Source: Paenibacillus_D tarimensis_A
Lineage (GTDB): Bacteria > Bacillota > Bacilli > Paenibacillales > Paenibacillaceae
Direction of reading: 5' to 3'
Assembly: GCA_041281825.1 (NCBI GenBank)
Contig: CP166298.1
Span: forward strand, 3,472,001-3,536,000
DNA: 64,000 nt
The position numbers were made by a program, and so were the translations under genes. Under the pieces are notes generated by a model, which saw only the letters and a list, made by a program, of their open reading frames with translations, made no database searches and was not told the DNA's origin. Shown here piece after piece: positions 1 to 8,283 of this stretch; the first letter of the stretch is position 1; each line of letters begins with the position of its first letter.

Positions 1-584
1 CGGTACAGATCTAGCATTTGCATATTTTGCCTTGACGTTTCCTCCAGCTCCTTCAGTTTAACCCTTACCTGCTGGTACTGACGATAAGCGTCCTGATATG
101 CGGTTTTCTTTTCGGCAAGCGGTGTTCCGGCATAGAGATCCAGCCACTCTAAATGCTGCTCTGTTTTTAACAATGACTGATGTTCATGCTGCCCGTGAAG
201 ATTGACTAGACACTCGCCTATCTCGCGAAGCATCGTTAAGTTAACAATCTGTCCATTTACACGACTAACGCTCTTGCCATGGGCTGACAGTTCCCTACGC
301 ATGATAAGCAGTTCATCCGGACCGGCATGAATACCGTTGCGGGATAATACGTTCCATACCGGATGACTGCCTGGAAGGTCGAACATGGCCTCAATTTCCG
401 CCTTGTCGAAGCCGTGCCGCACCATATCCGCGGAGCCTCTTCCGCCGATAATCAGGCTAAGCGCATCAATCAGAATCGACTTACCGGCTCCCGTTTCACC
501 GGTAAGCACATGAAATCCATTATGAAATGTGACCGATACCTGTTCGATTACTGCTAAGTTCCGGATGGATAATTCCCGAAGCAT
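1..584 (-). CDS. recN: DNA repair ATPase RecN (5' part; gene runs off the left edge)
   Basis: RecN is an SMC-like ATPase that tethers and organises DNA at double-strand breaks for recombinational repair. Only the first 194 or so codons are present. The Walker A motif GETGAGKS lies at residues 29-36, just after the typical SMC N-terminal strand, and the 'LHGQHEHQSLL' stretch characteristic of RecN is near residue 135, followed by the start of the coiled coil. The ATG at 584 is chosen because a perfect TAAGGAGG lies 8 nt upstream. The gene is downstream of argR, as in Bacillus. A palindromic repeat cluster sits directly upstream of the ribosome site. Confidence 0.95.
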   Translation of the reverse strand, partial: MLRELSIRNLAVIEQVSVTFHNGFHVLTGETGAGKSILIDALSLIIGGRGSADMVRHGFDKAEIEAMFDLPGSHPVWNVLSRNGIHAGPDELLIMRRELSAHGKSVSRVNGQIVNLTMLREIGECLVNLHGQHEHQSLLKTEQHLEWLDLYAGTPLAEKKTAYQDAYRQYQQVRVKLKELEETSRQNMQMLDLY

Positions 585-600
585 TTCATCTTCCTCCTTA

Positions 601-763
601 CATAGGGACTTTGGGCGGAGCTCAAAGTCTCTCCGCTTCTTTAGGGACTTTGAGCATGACATAGGGACTTTGAGCGGAGCTCAAAGTCTCTCCGCTTCAT
701 AGGGACTTTGAGCATGACATAGGGATCTTTGAGCGAAGCTCAAAGTCTCACCGCTTTCGATCC
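601..763. repeat. Cluster of three palindromic repeats with two interleaved half copies
   Basis: Three near-identical units begin near 601, 660 and 718. Each contains ACTTTGAGC-GGA-GCTCAAAGT or a variant, an 8-9 bp inverted repeat. Between them are shorter units containing AGGGACTTTGAGCATGA. A fourth, separate copy lies at 53662-53698. The array fills the argR-recN gap and ends immediately before the recN ribosome-binding site. Read with recN it would form one or more strong RNA hairpins. It is not CRISPR, because there are no unique spacers of regular length. Confidence 0.85.
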
Positions 764-781
764 TTAAGCAATCGCAATTCG

Positions 782-1231
782 TCAGTTTAACAAACTGTCC
801 AGCCTTTCAATAATATCACCGCTTTGTTCTTTAGAACGGCAGATCATCAAAATGGTGTCGTCGCCGCAGATCGATCCCATAATTTCGCTCCATTCCATGT
901 TGTCAATAAGCGCGCCGATCGTATTTGCAGTACCGGGCAAACATTTCATGACCACCAAGTTATCGGTATAGTCGATATGCACAAAATGATCGAGCAACGC
1001 CCGTTTCAGCTTATGAACCGGGTTATACCGCTGCTCGGTAGGCAGCGCGTATTTGTAACGCCCGTCTTCCGTTTGAACCTTAATCAGCTGAAGCTCCTTA
1101 ATATCGCGCGATACCGTAGCCTGCGTAACCAGAAGCCCCGAATCACGAAGAGCTTCCACCAAATCGTCCTGCGTCTCAATCACCTGGCTGCTAATCAATT
1201 CCCTGATCTTGATATGTCTTGACCCTTTCAT
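782..1231 (-). CDS. argR: Arginine repressor ArgR/AhrC
   Basis: Hexameric arginine-dependent regulator of arginine biosynthesis and catabolism. The 149-residue protein has the usual family length. The N-terminal winged helix contains the 'TQATVSRDIKELQLIK' recognition region, and the C-terminal half carries the arginine-binding and oligomerisation motif GTANTIGALID followed by GDDTILMICR. The ATG at 1231 is preferred over one ten codons upstream because GGGAGG lies 5 nt before it. Its start lies about 20 nt after the stop of the preceding membrane-protein gene, suggesting co-transcription, and recN follows. Order and identity match ahrC of Bacillus. Confidence 0.95.
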   Translation of the reverse strand: MKGSRHIKIRELISSQVIETQDDLVEALRDSGLLVTQATVSRDIKELQLIKVQTEDGRYKYALPTEQRYNPVHKLKRALLDHFVHIDYTDNLVVMKCLPGTANTIGALIDNMEWSEIMGSICGDDTILMICRSKEQSGDIIERLDSLLN

Positions 1232-1250
1232 GTCTGCCTCCCGAATATCA

Positions 1251-1712
1251 TTATTGTTCACCTATATTAAACACTATCGTCCTGATTTCACGGGTTTTGG
1301 AATCCGCAAATAATATTCCCTTACAATGCGGCACTAACAATGCGTATACCATTAAACGGTCGCGAACTCCGCTGCCTGTCCAATCCATAGGCATTCGGTC
1401 GCGTGCCGTCTTGACGATATACGTTGTGCCGTCCTTCTCCGCAACATAATCGATATAGAGACGGCTCGTCAGCACATTTCCGTCCAATTCGATGTGAACC
1501 GGAATGCGATGCTTGCCCGATGTCACCGTATACCCTTCCGCCTCTAGAAATTGTACATATTCGTCATCGGCATCCAATTCTAACCCTTCTCCCAATAAAA
1601 CGACCCGAGTTCCTACAGGAGAATGAAGCCAACGGTAAAAAATACGATATAACCAGAGCAGAATAAGCCCACCGGCCACAAACATAACGACCCAGTCTCC
1701 ATAATGTCCCAC
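1251..1712 (-). CDS. Membrane-anchored protein with a degenerate RecB-like (PD-(D/E)XK-like) domain, function unknown
   Basis: 153 residues, starting at GTG 1712 with GGAGG 7 nt upstream. Residues 8-27 form one hydrophobic segment, so the rest is probably tethered to the membrane on one side. The C-terminal half (about residues 75-145) reads like the core of a RecB-family nuclease: a strand with 'YIDYV', a turn 'EKDGTT', the strand 'YIVKTA', then a helix with 'DRLMVYALLV'. The acidic residue expected two before the lysine is replaced (I-V-K), and the usual Q of the QxxxY motif is R. If the fold assignment is right, catalysis is probably lost. The gene lies between tlyA and argR. Existence is likely; the fold call is inference. 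Confidence 0.7.
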   Translation of the reverse strand: MGHYGDWVVMFVAGGLILLWLYRIFYRWLHSPVGTRVVLLGEGLELDADDEYVQFLEAEGYTVTSGKHRIPVHIELDGNVLTSRLYIDYVAEKDGTTYIVKTARDRMPMDWTGSGVRDRLMVYALLVPHCKGILFADSKTREIRTIVFNIGEQ

Positions 1713-1737
1713 AGCAAACCCTCCCGTATGAACTACT

Positions 1738-1974
1738 CTATACGGTTCTAGAATTCGATAAGGCTGCTTCTAATTCCTGTTGTAAACAGTCGTAATCTTC
1801 ATTATAAAAGCGAACTAATGTTTGGTTTATATGGTCAGTGTACCAAATTTCCAGTGCGTTGGCTACTATAAAATCAAAAAAAAGAGAATAAAATCCACGG
1901 CAACCCGTTGCCGTTTCCTCTATTCCCTTCGTTTCTCTGGAAATCCCGCAGTGAAAGATATACTTTGTTATCAT
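1738..1974 (-). CDS. Doubtful small ORF overlapping the end of tlyA
   Basis: A 78-codon frame starts at an ATGA overlap with the tlyA stop. Its C-terminal part (…NEDYDCLQQELEAAL…) could be a helix, but the frame runs straight through a strong terminator hairpin and T-run at 1876-1925. It has no ribosome site other than through coupling to tlyA. No family was recognised. Probably not a gene. Confidence 0.2.
   Translation of the reverse strand: MITKYIFHCGISRETKGIEETATGCRGFYSLFFDFIVANALEIWYTDHINQTLVRFYNEDYDCLQQELEAALSNSRTV
1876..1925 (-). terminator. Intrinsic terminator after tlyA
   Basis: On the minus strand, GAATA…CGGCAAC-GG-GTTGCCG…TATTC forms a hairpin with an internal loop and is followed by TCTTTTTTTT. 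It lies about 50 nt after the tlyA stop and separates the dxs-tlyA transcript from the argR-recN part. Confidence 0.8.
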
Positions 1975-2792
1975 TTGGAAAAAGTGGTCGCTGCGCTGTT
2001 AACGACTTCCTCAGGCGTAGCCGGTGTCCCTCTTGACGGTCCGGCTTCGGCTTTCCACTTCCAATAAGCCAAAAATTCAATATTACCTTCGCCGCCTGTG
2101 ATCGGCGAATACGTCAACGCTTGCAACGTATAGCCGAGCTGAGAAGCAAACGAAAGCACGGATTCAAGCACCTCCCTGTGTACGGAAGGCTCCCTGACGA
2201 CGCCGGACTTGCCTACCTTATCCCGGCCCGCTTCGAATTGCGGCTTTATCAAGGCGACGATACCCGAGTTATCCGGGATTAATGTTGAAAGAACGGGAAG
2301 AATAATGCGCAATGAAATGAAGGAGACATCAATGGTAGCAAAGTCGGGTGCCGGTCCCTTCAGATCCTCGAGCTTCATATAACGAAAGTTCGTCCGTTCC
2401 ATCACATGTACGCGTTCGTCCGTACGAAGCGAATAGTCCAATTGATTGTAACCGACATCGATTGCATACACAAAAGCGGCGCCATTCTGAAGCGCACAGT
2501 CGGTAAAGCCTCCGGTCGATGCGCCGATGTCCAGCATGACCGCACCCCGGAGATCAATATCGAATTCCCGGATCGCTTTTTCCAGTTTTAATCCACCGCG
2601 GCTTACATAGGGATGCAGCGCGCCTTTGACGGTAATTTGAGCCGAACGTTCAACCTTCATACCGCTCTTCTCAATCTTTTCACCATTTACCAGCACAAGT
2701 CCTGCCATCAATGCGGCTTTCGCTTTTTCACGGCTTTCGTAAAATCCTTGTTCCACGAGAAGCAGATCAATTCTTTCTTTCGGATTTGTCAT
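1971..2792 (-). CDS. tlyA: TlyA family rRNA (cytidine-2'-O)-methyltransferase
   Basis: S-adenosylmethionine-dependent 2'-O-methyltransferase family (YqxC in Bacillus), modifying rRNA; often labelled hemolysin. Residues 5-65 form an S4 RNA-binding domain ('RIDLLLVEQGFYESREKA'). The SAM-binding motif DIGASTGG is at 88-95 and is followed by 'FTDC'. The catalytic-region motif 'TIDVSFISL' and 'LIKPQFEAG' follow. Length 273 is normal. Start 2792 has GAAGG upstream and lies 16 nt after the dxs stop, so the two are co-transcribed. The methyltransferase role is family knowledge; target sites cannot be read from the sequence. Confidence 0.92.
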   Translation of the reverse strand: MTNPKERIDLLLVEQGFYESREKAKAALMAGLVLVNGEKIEKSGMKVERSAQITVKGALHPYVSRGGLKLEKAIREFDIDLRGAVMLDIGASTGGFTDCALQNGAAFVYAIDVGYNQLDYSLRTDERVHVMERTNFRYMKLEDLKGPAPDFATIDVSFISLRIILPVLSTLIPDNSGIVALIKPQFEAGRDKVGKSGVVREPSVHREVLESVLSFASQLGYTLQALTYSPITGGEGNIEFLAYWKWKAEAGPSRGTPATPEEVVNSAATTFSK

Positions 2793-2808
2793 GATGTACC
2801 TTCTCGGT

Positions 2809-4707
2809 CTACCGCTTGGCGGCAGCGCTCTGCCTGCGGCGAGGCATTAGTTGTATCACTTCGGTCGCTACGCGCTCGCCTGTCAAGCCGGTTTCCTGCC
2901 GCTGTTCTTTGATTGAACCGTGCTCGATAAATTGATCAGGTACGCCGATAATGCGAATCGACAAATCGTGAATGCCTCGTTCGGAATAAAATTCCAGCAC
3001 CGCGCTTCCCAAGCCGCCTTTCAGCGTCCCTTCCTCCAAAACAATCATATTACTACTCGTTGCGGCCAATTCAAGCAGCATTGATTCGTCTAGCGGCTTA
3101 ATGAATCTGGCGTTTACGATTCGGACCGTCAGTCCTTCGCGTTTCAGGATTTCAGCTGCTTCCTCCGCCACCTGAATCATAGGCCCGACCGCCATAATGA
3201 CCGCCGCGTCACCTTCACGAAGCGTTTCCCACTTGCCGATCGGAATCGACGTCATTTGTTCCTCGATTTCCACTCCCAAAGCGTTAACGCGAGGATAACG
3301 AATCGCAATCGGACCATCATTATATTCCACTGCGGTTTTCATCATATTGCGCAGTTCGTTTTCATCCTTCGGCATCATAAGCACCATATTCGGAATATGG
3401 CGCAAGTAAGCTATGTCAAAAACGCCATGATGCGTCTCGCCGTCGGGACCGACGAATCCGGCGCGGTCGATCGCAAAGATCACGTTCAAATTCTGCCGGC
3501 ATATATCGTGCACAACTTGATCATAAGCGCGTTGAAGGAAGGTGGAATAGACCGCAAAAACCGGCTTTAGCCCTTCGATCGCAAGCGCCGCAGACAAAGT
3601 TGCCGCATGCTGTTCGGCGATTCCGACGTCGATCATCCGTCCGGGAAAACGTTTTGAGAACTTTACCAGTCCGGAACCGCTCGGCATTGCCGGCGTAACC
3701 GCAACAATCCGATCATCCGCTTCAGCCAGTTCAATAAGCGTATTCCCAAACACTTCCGTATACATCGGCGGGCCGACCGCCTTCAGCATTTTCCCGGATT
3801 CAATCTTGTACGGCGATGCGCCATGCCATGTGTGCGAGTCCGCCTCTGCGGGAGAATATCCTTTCCCCTTCGTACTGAGCACATGTACGAGCACGGGACC
3901 GTTTACATTATTCGCCTGCTGAAAAGCTTCGGACAGCTTGTGAAGATCGTGTCCGTCCACAGGCCCTAAGTAGGTCAGTCCCAACTCCTCGAACAAGACG
4001 CCTGATACGACCATATATTTCAAACTGTCTTTGAGCCGCTCGGCCGTTTTGGCCAGCTTGCCGCCGATGGCCGGTATTTTATTCAGCAAATGCTGAAGTT
4101 CATCCTTTGCCTTCTGATAACTTTTGTCCGAACGGATTTTACCTAAGTAATTATGAATGGCACCGACATTCGGTGCAATCGACATTTCATTGTCGTTCAG
4201 CACAACGATCAAATTACGTTTTTCGTGACCGATATGATTGAGCGCTTCGAGTGCCATTCCACCGGTTAATGCACCGTCGCCGATCACCGCAATCACCTTG
4301 TGAGATTCACCCTTGAAATCGCGCGCCATGGCCATTCCCATCGCCGCGGACAGCGAAGTGCTGCTATGCCCGGCTTCCCAAACGTCGTGTTCGCTTTCGC
4401 ATCGTTTGACGAATCCGCATAACCCTTTATACTTGCGCAACGTATCGAACCTGTCTTTGCGTCCGGTTAATATCTTGTGGACGTAGGATTGGTGACCGAC
4501 GTCGAAAACTATTTTATCCTTCGGACTGTCATATAAATAATGAAGTATAAGCGTAAGTTCAACAACGCCCAGATTAGGCGCCAAATGCCCGCCAGTAAGA
4601 GACAGCTTCTCAATCAAAAAATGGCGAATTTCACCGGCAAGCTGTTCCATCTGTTCAAACGATAATAACTTAATATCCTTCGGTTCTTGAATCGAATCGA
4701 GCAGCAC
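2809..4707 (-). CDS. dxs: 1-deoxy-D-xylulose-5-phosphate synthase
   Basis: Condenses pyruvate and glyceraldehyde 3-phosphate to DXP, the first step of the MEP isoprenoid pathway, also feeding thiamine and pyridoxal synthesis. The thiamine-diphosphate motif GDGALTGGMALEALN and the central 'DRAGFVGPDGETHHGVFD' segment are clear, as is the C-terminal transketolase domain. The GTG at 4707 is preferred, giving 632 residues, the usual length. It has AGAGG 8 nt upstream, whereas the longer frame begins in the promoter region. ispA lies immediately upstream, so two isoprenoid genes are adjacent. Its own promoter and palindrome lie at 4749-4800. Confidence 0.95.
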   Translation of the reverse strand: MLLDSIQEPKDIKLLSFEQMEQLAGEIRHFLIEKLSLTGGHLAPNLGVVELTLILHYLYDSPKDKIVFDVGHQSYVHKILTGRKDRFDTLRKYKGLCGFVKRCESEHDVWEAGHSSTSLSAAMGMAMARDFKGESHKVIAVIGDGALTGGMALEALNHIGHEKRNLIVVLNDNEMSIAPNVGAIHNYLGKIRSDKSYQKAKDELQHLLNKIPAIGGKLAKTAERLKDSLKYMVVSGVLFEELGLTYLGPVDGHDLHKLSEAFQQANNVNGPVLVHVLSTKGKGYSPAEADSHTWHGASPYKIESGKMLKAVGPPMYTEVFGNTLIELAEADDRIVAVTPAMPSGSGLVKFSKRFPGRMIDVGIAEQHAATLSAALAIEGLKPVFAVYSTFLQRAYDQVVHDICRQNLNVIFAIDRAGFVGPDGETHHGVFDIAYLRHIPNMVLMMPKDENELRNMMKTAVEYNDGPIAIRYPRVNALGVEIEEQMTSIPIGKWETLREGDAAVIMAVGPMIQVAEEAAEILKREGLTVRIVNARFIKPLDESMLLELAATSSNMIVLEEGTLKGGLGSAVLEFYSERGIHDLSIRIIGVPDQFIEHGSIKEQRQETGLTGERVATEVIQLMPRRRQSAAAKR

Positions 4708-4748
4708 GTGTTTTCCTCTCTTTCCTGGACTGAAAACACTGTCGTCCA

Positions 4749-4800
4749 TTAAACGTCTGACGTTTAAACCATTATAGCACAGAGAACGAATTTTTCCCAA
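4749..4800 (-). promoter_or_regulatory. Promoter of dxs with a perfect palindrome over the predicted start site
   Basis: Minus strand: TTGGGA (4795-4800), 18 nt, TATAAT (4771-4776). Right after the -10 box comes TTAAACGTCTGACGTTTAA (4749-4767), an 8-3-8 perfect inverted repeat covering the expected transcription start. This is the position of a repressor operator. The regulator is unknown. Confidence 0.6.
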
Positions 4801-4813
4801 TTGATCAGGGCAG

Positions 4814-5728
4814 TTAATGATCCCGGTTCATAAGATAATCAGCCAGCTCCAGCAATCGGTCCGGATTCGCCAATCTTGCAGACTTGAGGCGTTCAATGGC
4901 GTCACCCGTCAATTGTTTTACTAGGGATTTACTTTCTTCCATGCCCGTCAAAAACGGATAGGTCACCTTTTGTCGCTCCGCATCGCTGTTCGTTTTTTTG
5001 CCCAGCTTGCTCTCATCACCGATGAGATCCAAGATATCATCCTGAATTTGAAATGCGAGTCCAAGTTTTTGCCCGAATAGCGCCAGCGCTTCAAGCTGCT
5101 CCGGGTCGGCCCCTCCGACTCGGCCGCCGGATACCAATGAAAACACGATCAAATCGCTCGTTTTGTGCAAATGGATGTATTCGAGTTCCTGCAGCGTCGT
5201 AATGCCCTGTTCCCCCTGGATATCGGCAGCTTGCCCGCCAACCATACCCGAGGCCCCGGAATATACGGACATATCCCTAATTATGGCGAGAGCGATTTCC
5301 GCGCTGATATACGGATTTCTTACCGATTGGGAGATGCAGTAAAATGCATGGGTAAGGAGTGCGTCTCCCGCCAGTATCGCCATCGCTTCCCCAAACACTT
5401 TATGATTGGTCAGCTTTCCCCTGCGGTAATCGTCGTTATCCATAGCCGGCAAATCATCGTGAATCAGCGAATAAGTATGTATCAATTCGACCGCACAAGC
5501 CACCGGAAGCGCTGCCTCGGCAGCGGCCTCTTCTCCGCGCACTGCTTCGGCGGCAGCCAGCACAAATACGGGCCGCAGTCTTTTGCCGCCCGCTTGAAGG
5601 GAATAATACATCGCTTCGCGCAGTTTGTCAGGCACATCCCAGGAGAGCGGTATGGATAGCTTCAGCGCCCGTTCCACATATTGCGCCCTGCTGTCGATAT
5701 ACTGTTTGATTGTTGCTGTTCCGCTCAA
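4814..5728 (-). CDS. ispA: Farnesyl diphosphate synthase (geranyltranstransferase)
   Basis: Adds isopentenyl diphosphate to make farnesyl diphosphate, precursor of undecaprenol, quinones and hopanoids. The two aspartate-rich Mg2+-binding motifs are present: DDLPAMDNDD at residues 91-100 and 'QDDILDLIGD' near 225-234. 'GGKRLRP' near 47-53 binds the substrate. Length is 304. It starts at TTG 5728, two bases after the xseB stop, with AAAGGGGA upstream, so translation is probably coupled. Order xseA-xseB-ispA-dxs matches other Firmicutes. Confidence 0.94.
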   Translation of the reverse strand: MSGTATIKQYIDSRAQYVERALKLSIPLSWDVPDKLREAMYYSLQAGGKRLRPVFVLAAAEAVRGEEAAAEAALPVACAVELIHTYSLIHDDLPAMDNDDYRRGKLTNHKVFGEAMAILAGDALLTHAFYCISQSVRNPYISAEIALAIIRDMSVYSGASGMVGGQAADIQGEQGITTLQELEYIHLHKTSDLIVFSLVSGGRVGGADPEQLEALALFGQKLGLAFQIQDDILDLIGDESKLGKKTNSDAERQKVTYPFLTGMEESKSLVKQLTGDAIERLKSARLANPDRLLELADYLMNRDH

Positions 5729-5730
5729 GC

Positions 5731-5982
5731 TTATTCCCCTTTGTCGTCGTTTGCTGCAGCAAACGGTTTTTTCTGTAAGCCCTGCTCCGTTTCGATAAGC
5801 ATTTCGATTTTCCGTTCCACCTGCTCAAGCTTACTCCCGCACAACTGCGATAACCGCATCCCCTCTTGGAACAGCTCGATCGCAGTCTCAAGCGGCACGT
5901 CCCCGTTTTCAAGCCTGACGACGATCGTTTCGAGCTGCTCCATCGCCTGCTCGAAGCTTACTTCTTTATTTTCCATCTCCAT
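5731..5982 (-). CDS. xseB: Exodeoxyribonuclease VII small subunit
   Basis: Small subunit of the single-strand exonuclease that trims DNA ends in mismatch and recombination repair. The 83-residue protein is of normal length and has the helical family core 'SFEQAMEQLETIVVRLENGDVPLETAIELFQEGM'. The ATG at 5982 lies inside the last codons of xseA, a 17-nt overlap, implying coupled synthesis of the two subunits. Confidence 0.93.
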   Translation of the reverse strand: MEMENKEVSFEQAMEQLETIVVRLENGDVPLETAIELFQEGMRLSQLCGSKLEQVERKIEMLIETEQGLQKKPFAAANDDKGE

Positions 5983-7339
5983 GTTTTTCGGTTTCCCCTC
6001 TCATCGACCAAATATGGCAGTCCAATTGTCCGTCCGACAGATTTACCTTCACGACGTCGCCCGGCTGCACTTGGTTAATCGATTTGATCAAACGATGTTC
6101 CGTTTCGTCGTAGACAAGACTGTATCCTCTCGCCATTACCTTCAATGGGCTCAGAGCGTCCAGGCTGCGGATCATGCTGTGCATTTCCATTTTTTTCGTG
6201 CGCACGATCCCTTGCATCGCCGCTTCCAATTGACGGGCTGCCAAGCGCCATCGCTTTGCCGCAAAGGCGGTCTGCTCCCCCGGATGATAAGCTGAAAGGG
6301 CTGTATTCAGCCTTAAATATCTCTCCCTCTTCCGCTCCGACTGTCGCTCCGTCAATCGGACAAGCTTGTCCCGCATCCGGTCCAACCGTTCGGCAGGCTC
6401 CAGCAAATACCTGCGCGGTTGATTAAAAAGAGGCGATTTGCGTATACGATTCAGGCGGTCCCGCTCTGACTGCAATCTCGAATACAGCGACTGTACAAGT
6501 CTCTGCCGATTACGGGCAATTTGCTGCTTCAGCTCCGAATGATGCGGAACAGCCAGCTCGGCTGCAGCAGTAGGTGTCGCCGCACGCAAATCGGCCACAA
6601 AATCTGCAATTGTATAATCCGTCTCATGTCCTACGGCCGATATGACCGGAATGACCGACGCCGCAATGGCTCTGGCAACGGCTTCTTCATTAAACGCCCA
6701 TAATTCCTCCAAGGATCCTCCGCCGCGTCCGACAATCAGCACGTCGACCTCGTTCAACCGGTTCATCAGCTCAATGGCCTTAACGATCGAAGGAGCCGCC
6801 TGCGACCCTTGTACGACAACTGGCACAACATATACAGGCACAGAGGGATAACGGCGTTCCAGTGTAGTAAGCACATCTCGAACCGCAGCTCCGGTAGGCG
6901 ATGTTACTACGCCTATCGCCTTCGGGAGGACGGGTATGGCCCTTTTCCGCTCTTGAGCAAAAAGGCCTTCCTCTTCGAGCTTCCGCTTTAACTGTTCAAA
7001 GGCGAGGTACAGGCTCCCGATCCCATCCGGCTGCATGGCCGTGACATAAAATTGATAATTCCCGTCCCGTTCGAAGACGGAAACATTGCCTCTTGCCATC
7101 ACCTTCATACCCTCACGCGGGATAAAGGGAAGACGTTGATTATGAGAGGCGAACATGATGCATTTAATGCGGCTGTCTTTATCCTTCAGCGTAAAATACA
7201 TATGTCCGCTTGAATGATGCGTATAATTCGACAGTTCACCGCGCAGCCATACATCGGCCAAGATCGAATCCGATTCCAGCTTCATCCGGATATATCGGTT
7301 AATTTCTTTAATTGTATATATTCGAGCAGCTTCCGCCAT
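5966..7339 (-). CDS. xseA: Exodeoxyribonuclease VII large subunit
   Basis: Catalytic subunit of exonuclease VII. The N-terminal OB fold (about residues 20-105) binds single-stranded DNA. The central domain shows 'TSPTGAAVRDVLTTLERRYP' and the family signature 'GRGGGSLEELWAFNEE', then a long coiled coil with many basic residues and a C-terminal 'ARGYSLV' strand. ATG 7339 is preferred; a GTG four codons earlier (7351) overlaps the folD stop but sits directly on AAGGAG, leaving no spacer. About 457 residues. Confidence 0.94.
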   Translation of the reverse strand: MAEAARIYTIKEINRYIRMKLESDSILADVWLRGELSNYTHHSSGHMYFTLKDKDSRIKCIMFASHNQRLPFIPREGMKVMARGNVSVFERDGNYQFYVTAMQPDGIGSLYLAFEQLKRKLEEEGLFAQERKRAIPVLPKAIGVVTSPTGAAVRDVLTTLERRYPSVPVYVVPVVVQGSQAAPSIVKAIELMNRLNEVDVLIVGRGGGSLEELWAFNEEAVARAIAASVIPVISAVGHETDYTIADFVADLRAATPTAAAELAVPHHSELKQQIARNRQRLVQSLYSRLQSERDRLNRIRKSPLFNQPRRYLLEPAERLDRMRDKLVRLTERQSERKRERYLRLNTALSAYHPGEQTAFAAKRWRLAARQLEAAMQGIVRTKKMEMHSMIRSLDALSPLKVMARGYSLVYDETEHRLIKSINQVQPGDVVKVNLSDGQLDCHIWSMRGETEKHGDGK

Positions 7340-7347
7340 CGTCCGGC

Positions 7348-8208
7348 TCACTCCTTGATTCCGTTCAAACGGATTGCGGCCTGCAATGTGTTGTTCATCA
7401 ACATTGTTATTGTCATTGGTCCGACGCCGCCGGGAACAGGCGTAATGTATCCCGTTGTCCCTAACACATCATCATAATCGACATCTCCGGCCAGCTTACC
7501 GTCAGCCAATCGATTAATGCCCACATCGATAACGACAGCCCCCGGCTTCACATAAGCTGCATCAATCGCTTTCGCTTTACCGATCGCAACGACAAGGATA
7601 TCCGCCTGTTTTGCAATGTCTTTCATATTCGCCGTTCTGGAGTGGCAAATGGTTACCGTTGCGTTCTCACGCAGCAGCAGCATGGCCACCGGTTTTCCCA
7701 CAATATTGCTACGGCCGATCACGACCGCATGCTTTCCGGCAATGTCAATACCGGAACGCTTCATCAGCTCAATACAGCCGGCCGGTGTACAAGGCAGCAG
7801 ACTGTCATCGCCAATCATCAGATTGCCTGTGCTCACCGGATGAAATCCGTCCACATCCTTCTCGACGCGGATCGCATCAATGACCGCTTTCTCCTCAATA
7901 TGGGCCGGCAGCGGAAGCTGGACCAGAATGCCGTGGATGGAATCCTGATTGTTTAACCGGTCGATCAGCGCGAGCAGCTCGCTTTGCGGTGTTGTTTCCG
8001 GAAGCCTGTGCACTTCGGAATAAAACCCCATCTGCCGGCATGCTTTTTCTTTGCTGCCTACATAAACTTTGGACGCCGGATCCTCTCCGACCAGAACGAC
8101 CGCAAGACCGGGCGTTATGCCCTGTTCTTTCAGCCTGCTTGTCCGTTGCTTGATTTCCTCCCGGATCGTCTCCGATATCTGTTTACCATCGATTCGTTGT
8201 GCAGTCAT
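7348..8208 (-). CDS. folD: Bifunctional methylenetetrahydrofolate dehydrogenase/cyclohydrolase
   Basis: Interconverts 5,10-methylene-, methenyl- and 10-formyl-tetrahydrofolate with NADP, feeding purine and formyl-Met synthesis. Visible motifs are 'YVGSKEKACRQMGF' with the catalytic lysine, 'PCTPAGCIELM', 'GRSNIVGKPVAMLL' (NADP site) and the C-terminal 'PVPGGVGPMTITML'. The ATG at 8208 is chosen because GGGGGAG lies 8 nt upstream. This gives 286 residues, normal for the family. The stop overlaps the start region of xseA. Confidence 0.95.
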   Translation of the reverse strand: MTAQRIDGKQISETIREEIKQRTSRLKEQGITPGLAVVLVGEDPASKVYVGSKEKACRQMGFYSEVHRLPETTPQSELLALIDRLNNQDSIHGILVQLPLPAHIEEKAVIDAIRVEKDVDGFHPVSTGNLMIGDDSLLPCTPAGCIELMKRSGIDIAGKHAVVIGRSNIVGKPVAMLLLRENATVTICHSRTANMKDIAKQADILVVAIGKAKAIDAAYVKPGAVVIDVGINRLADGKLAGDVDYDDVLGTTGYITPVPGGVGPMTITMLMNNTLQAAIRLNGIKE

Positions 8209-8283
8209 GATCAGTTCTCCCCCGTCTGCATGCCAATGCATATTCTGAAAGTCGGTTTCATTATGGAAGCGACTAAACGTCTT

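Noticed and set aside
601..763. Possible CRISPR array
   Set aside because: The units are palindromic and interleaved with half copies. There are no unique spacers of constant length and no cas genes nearby.
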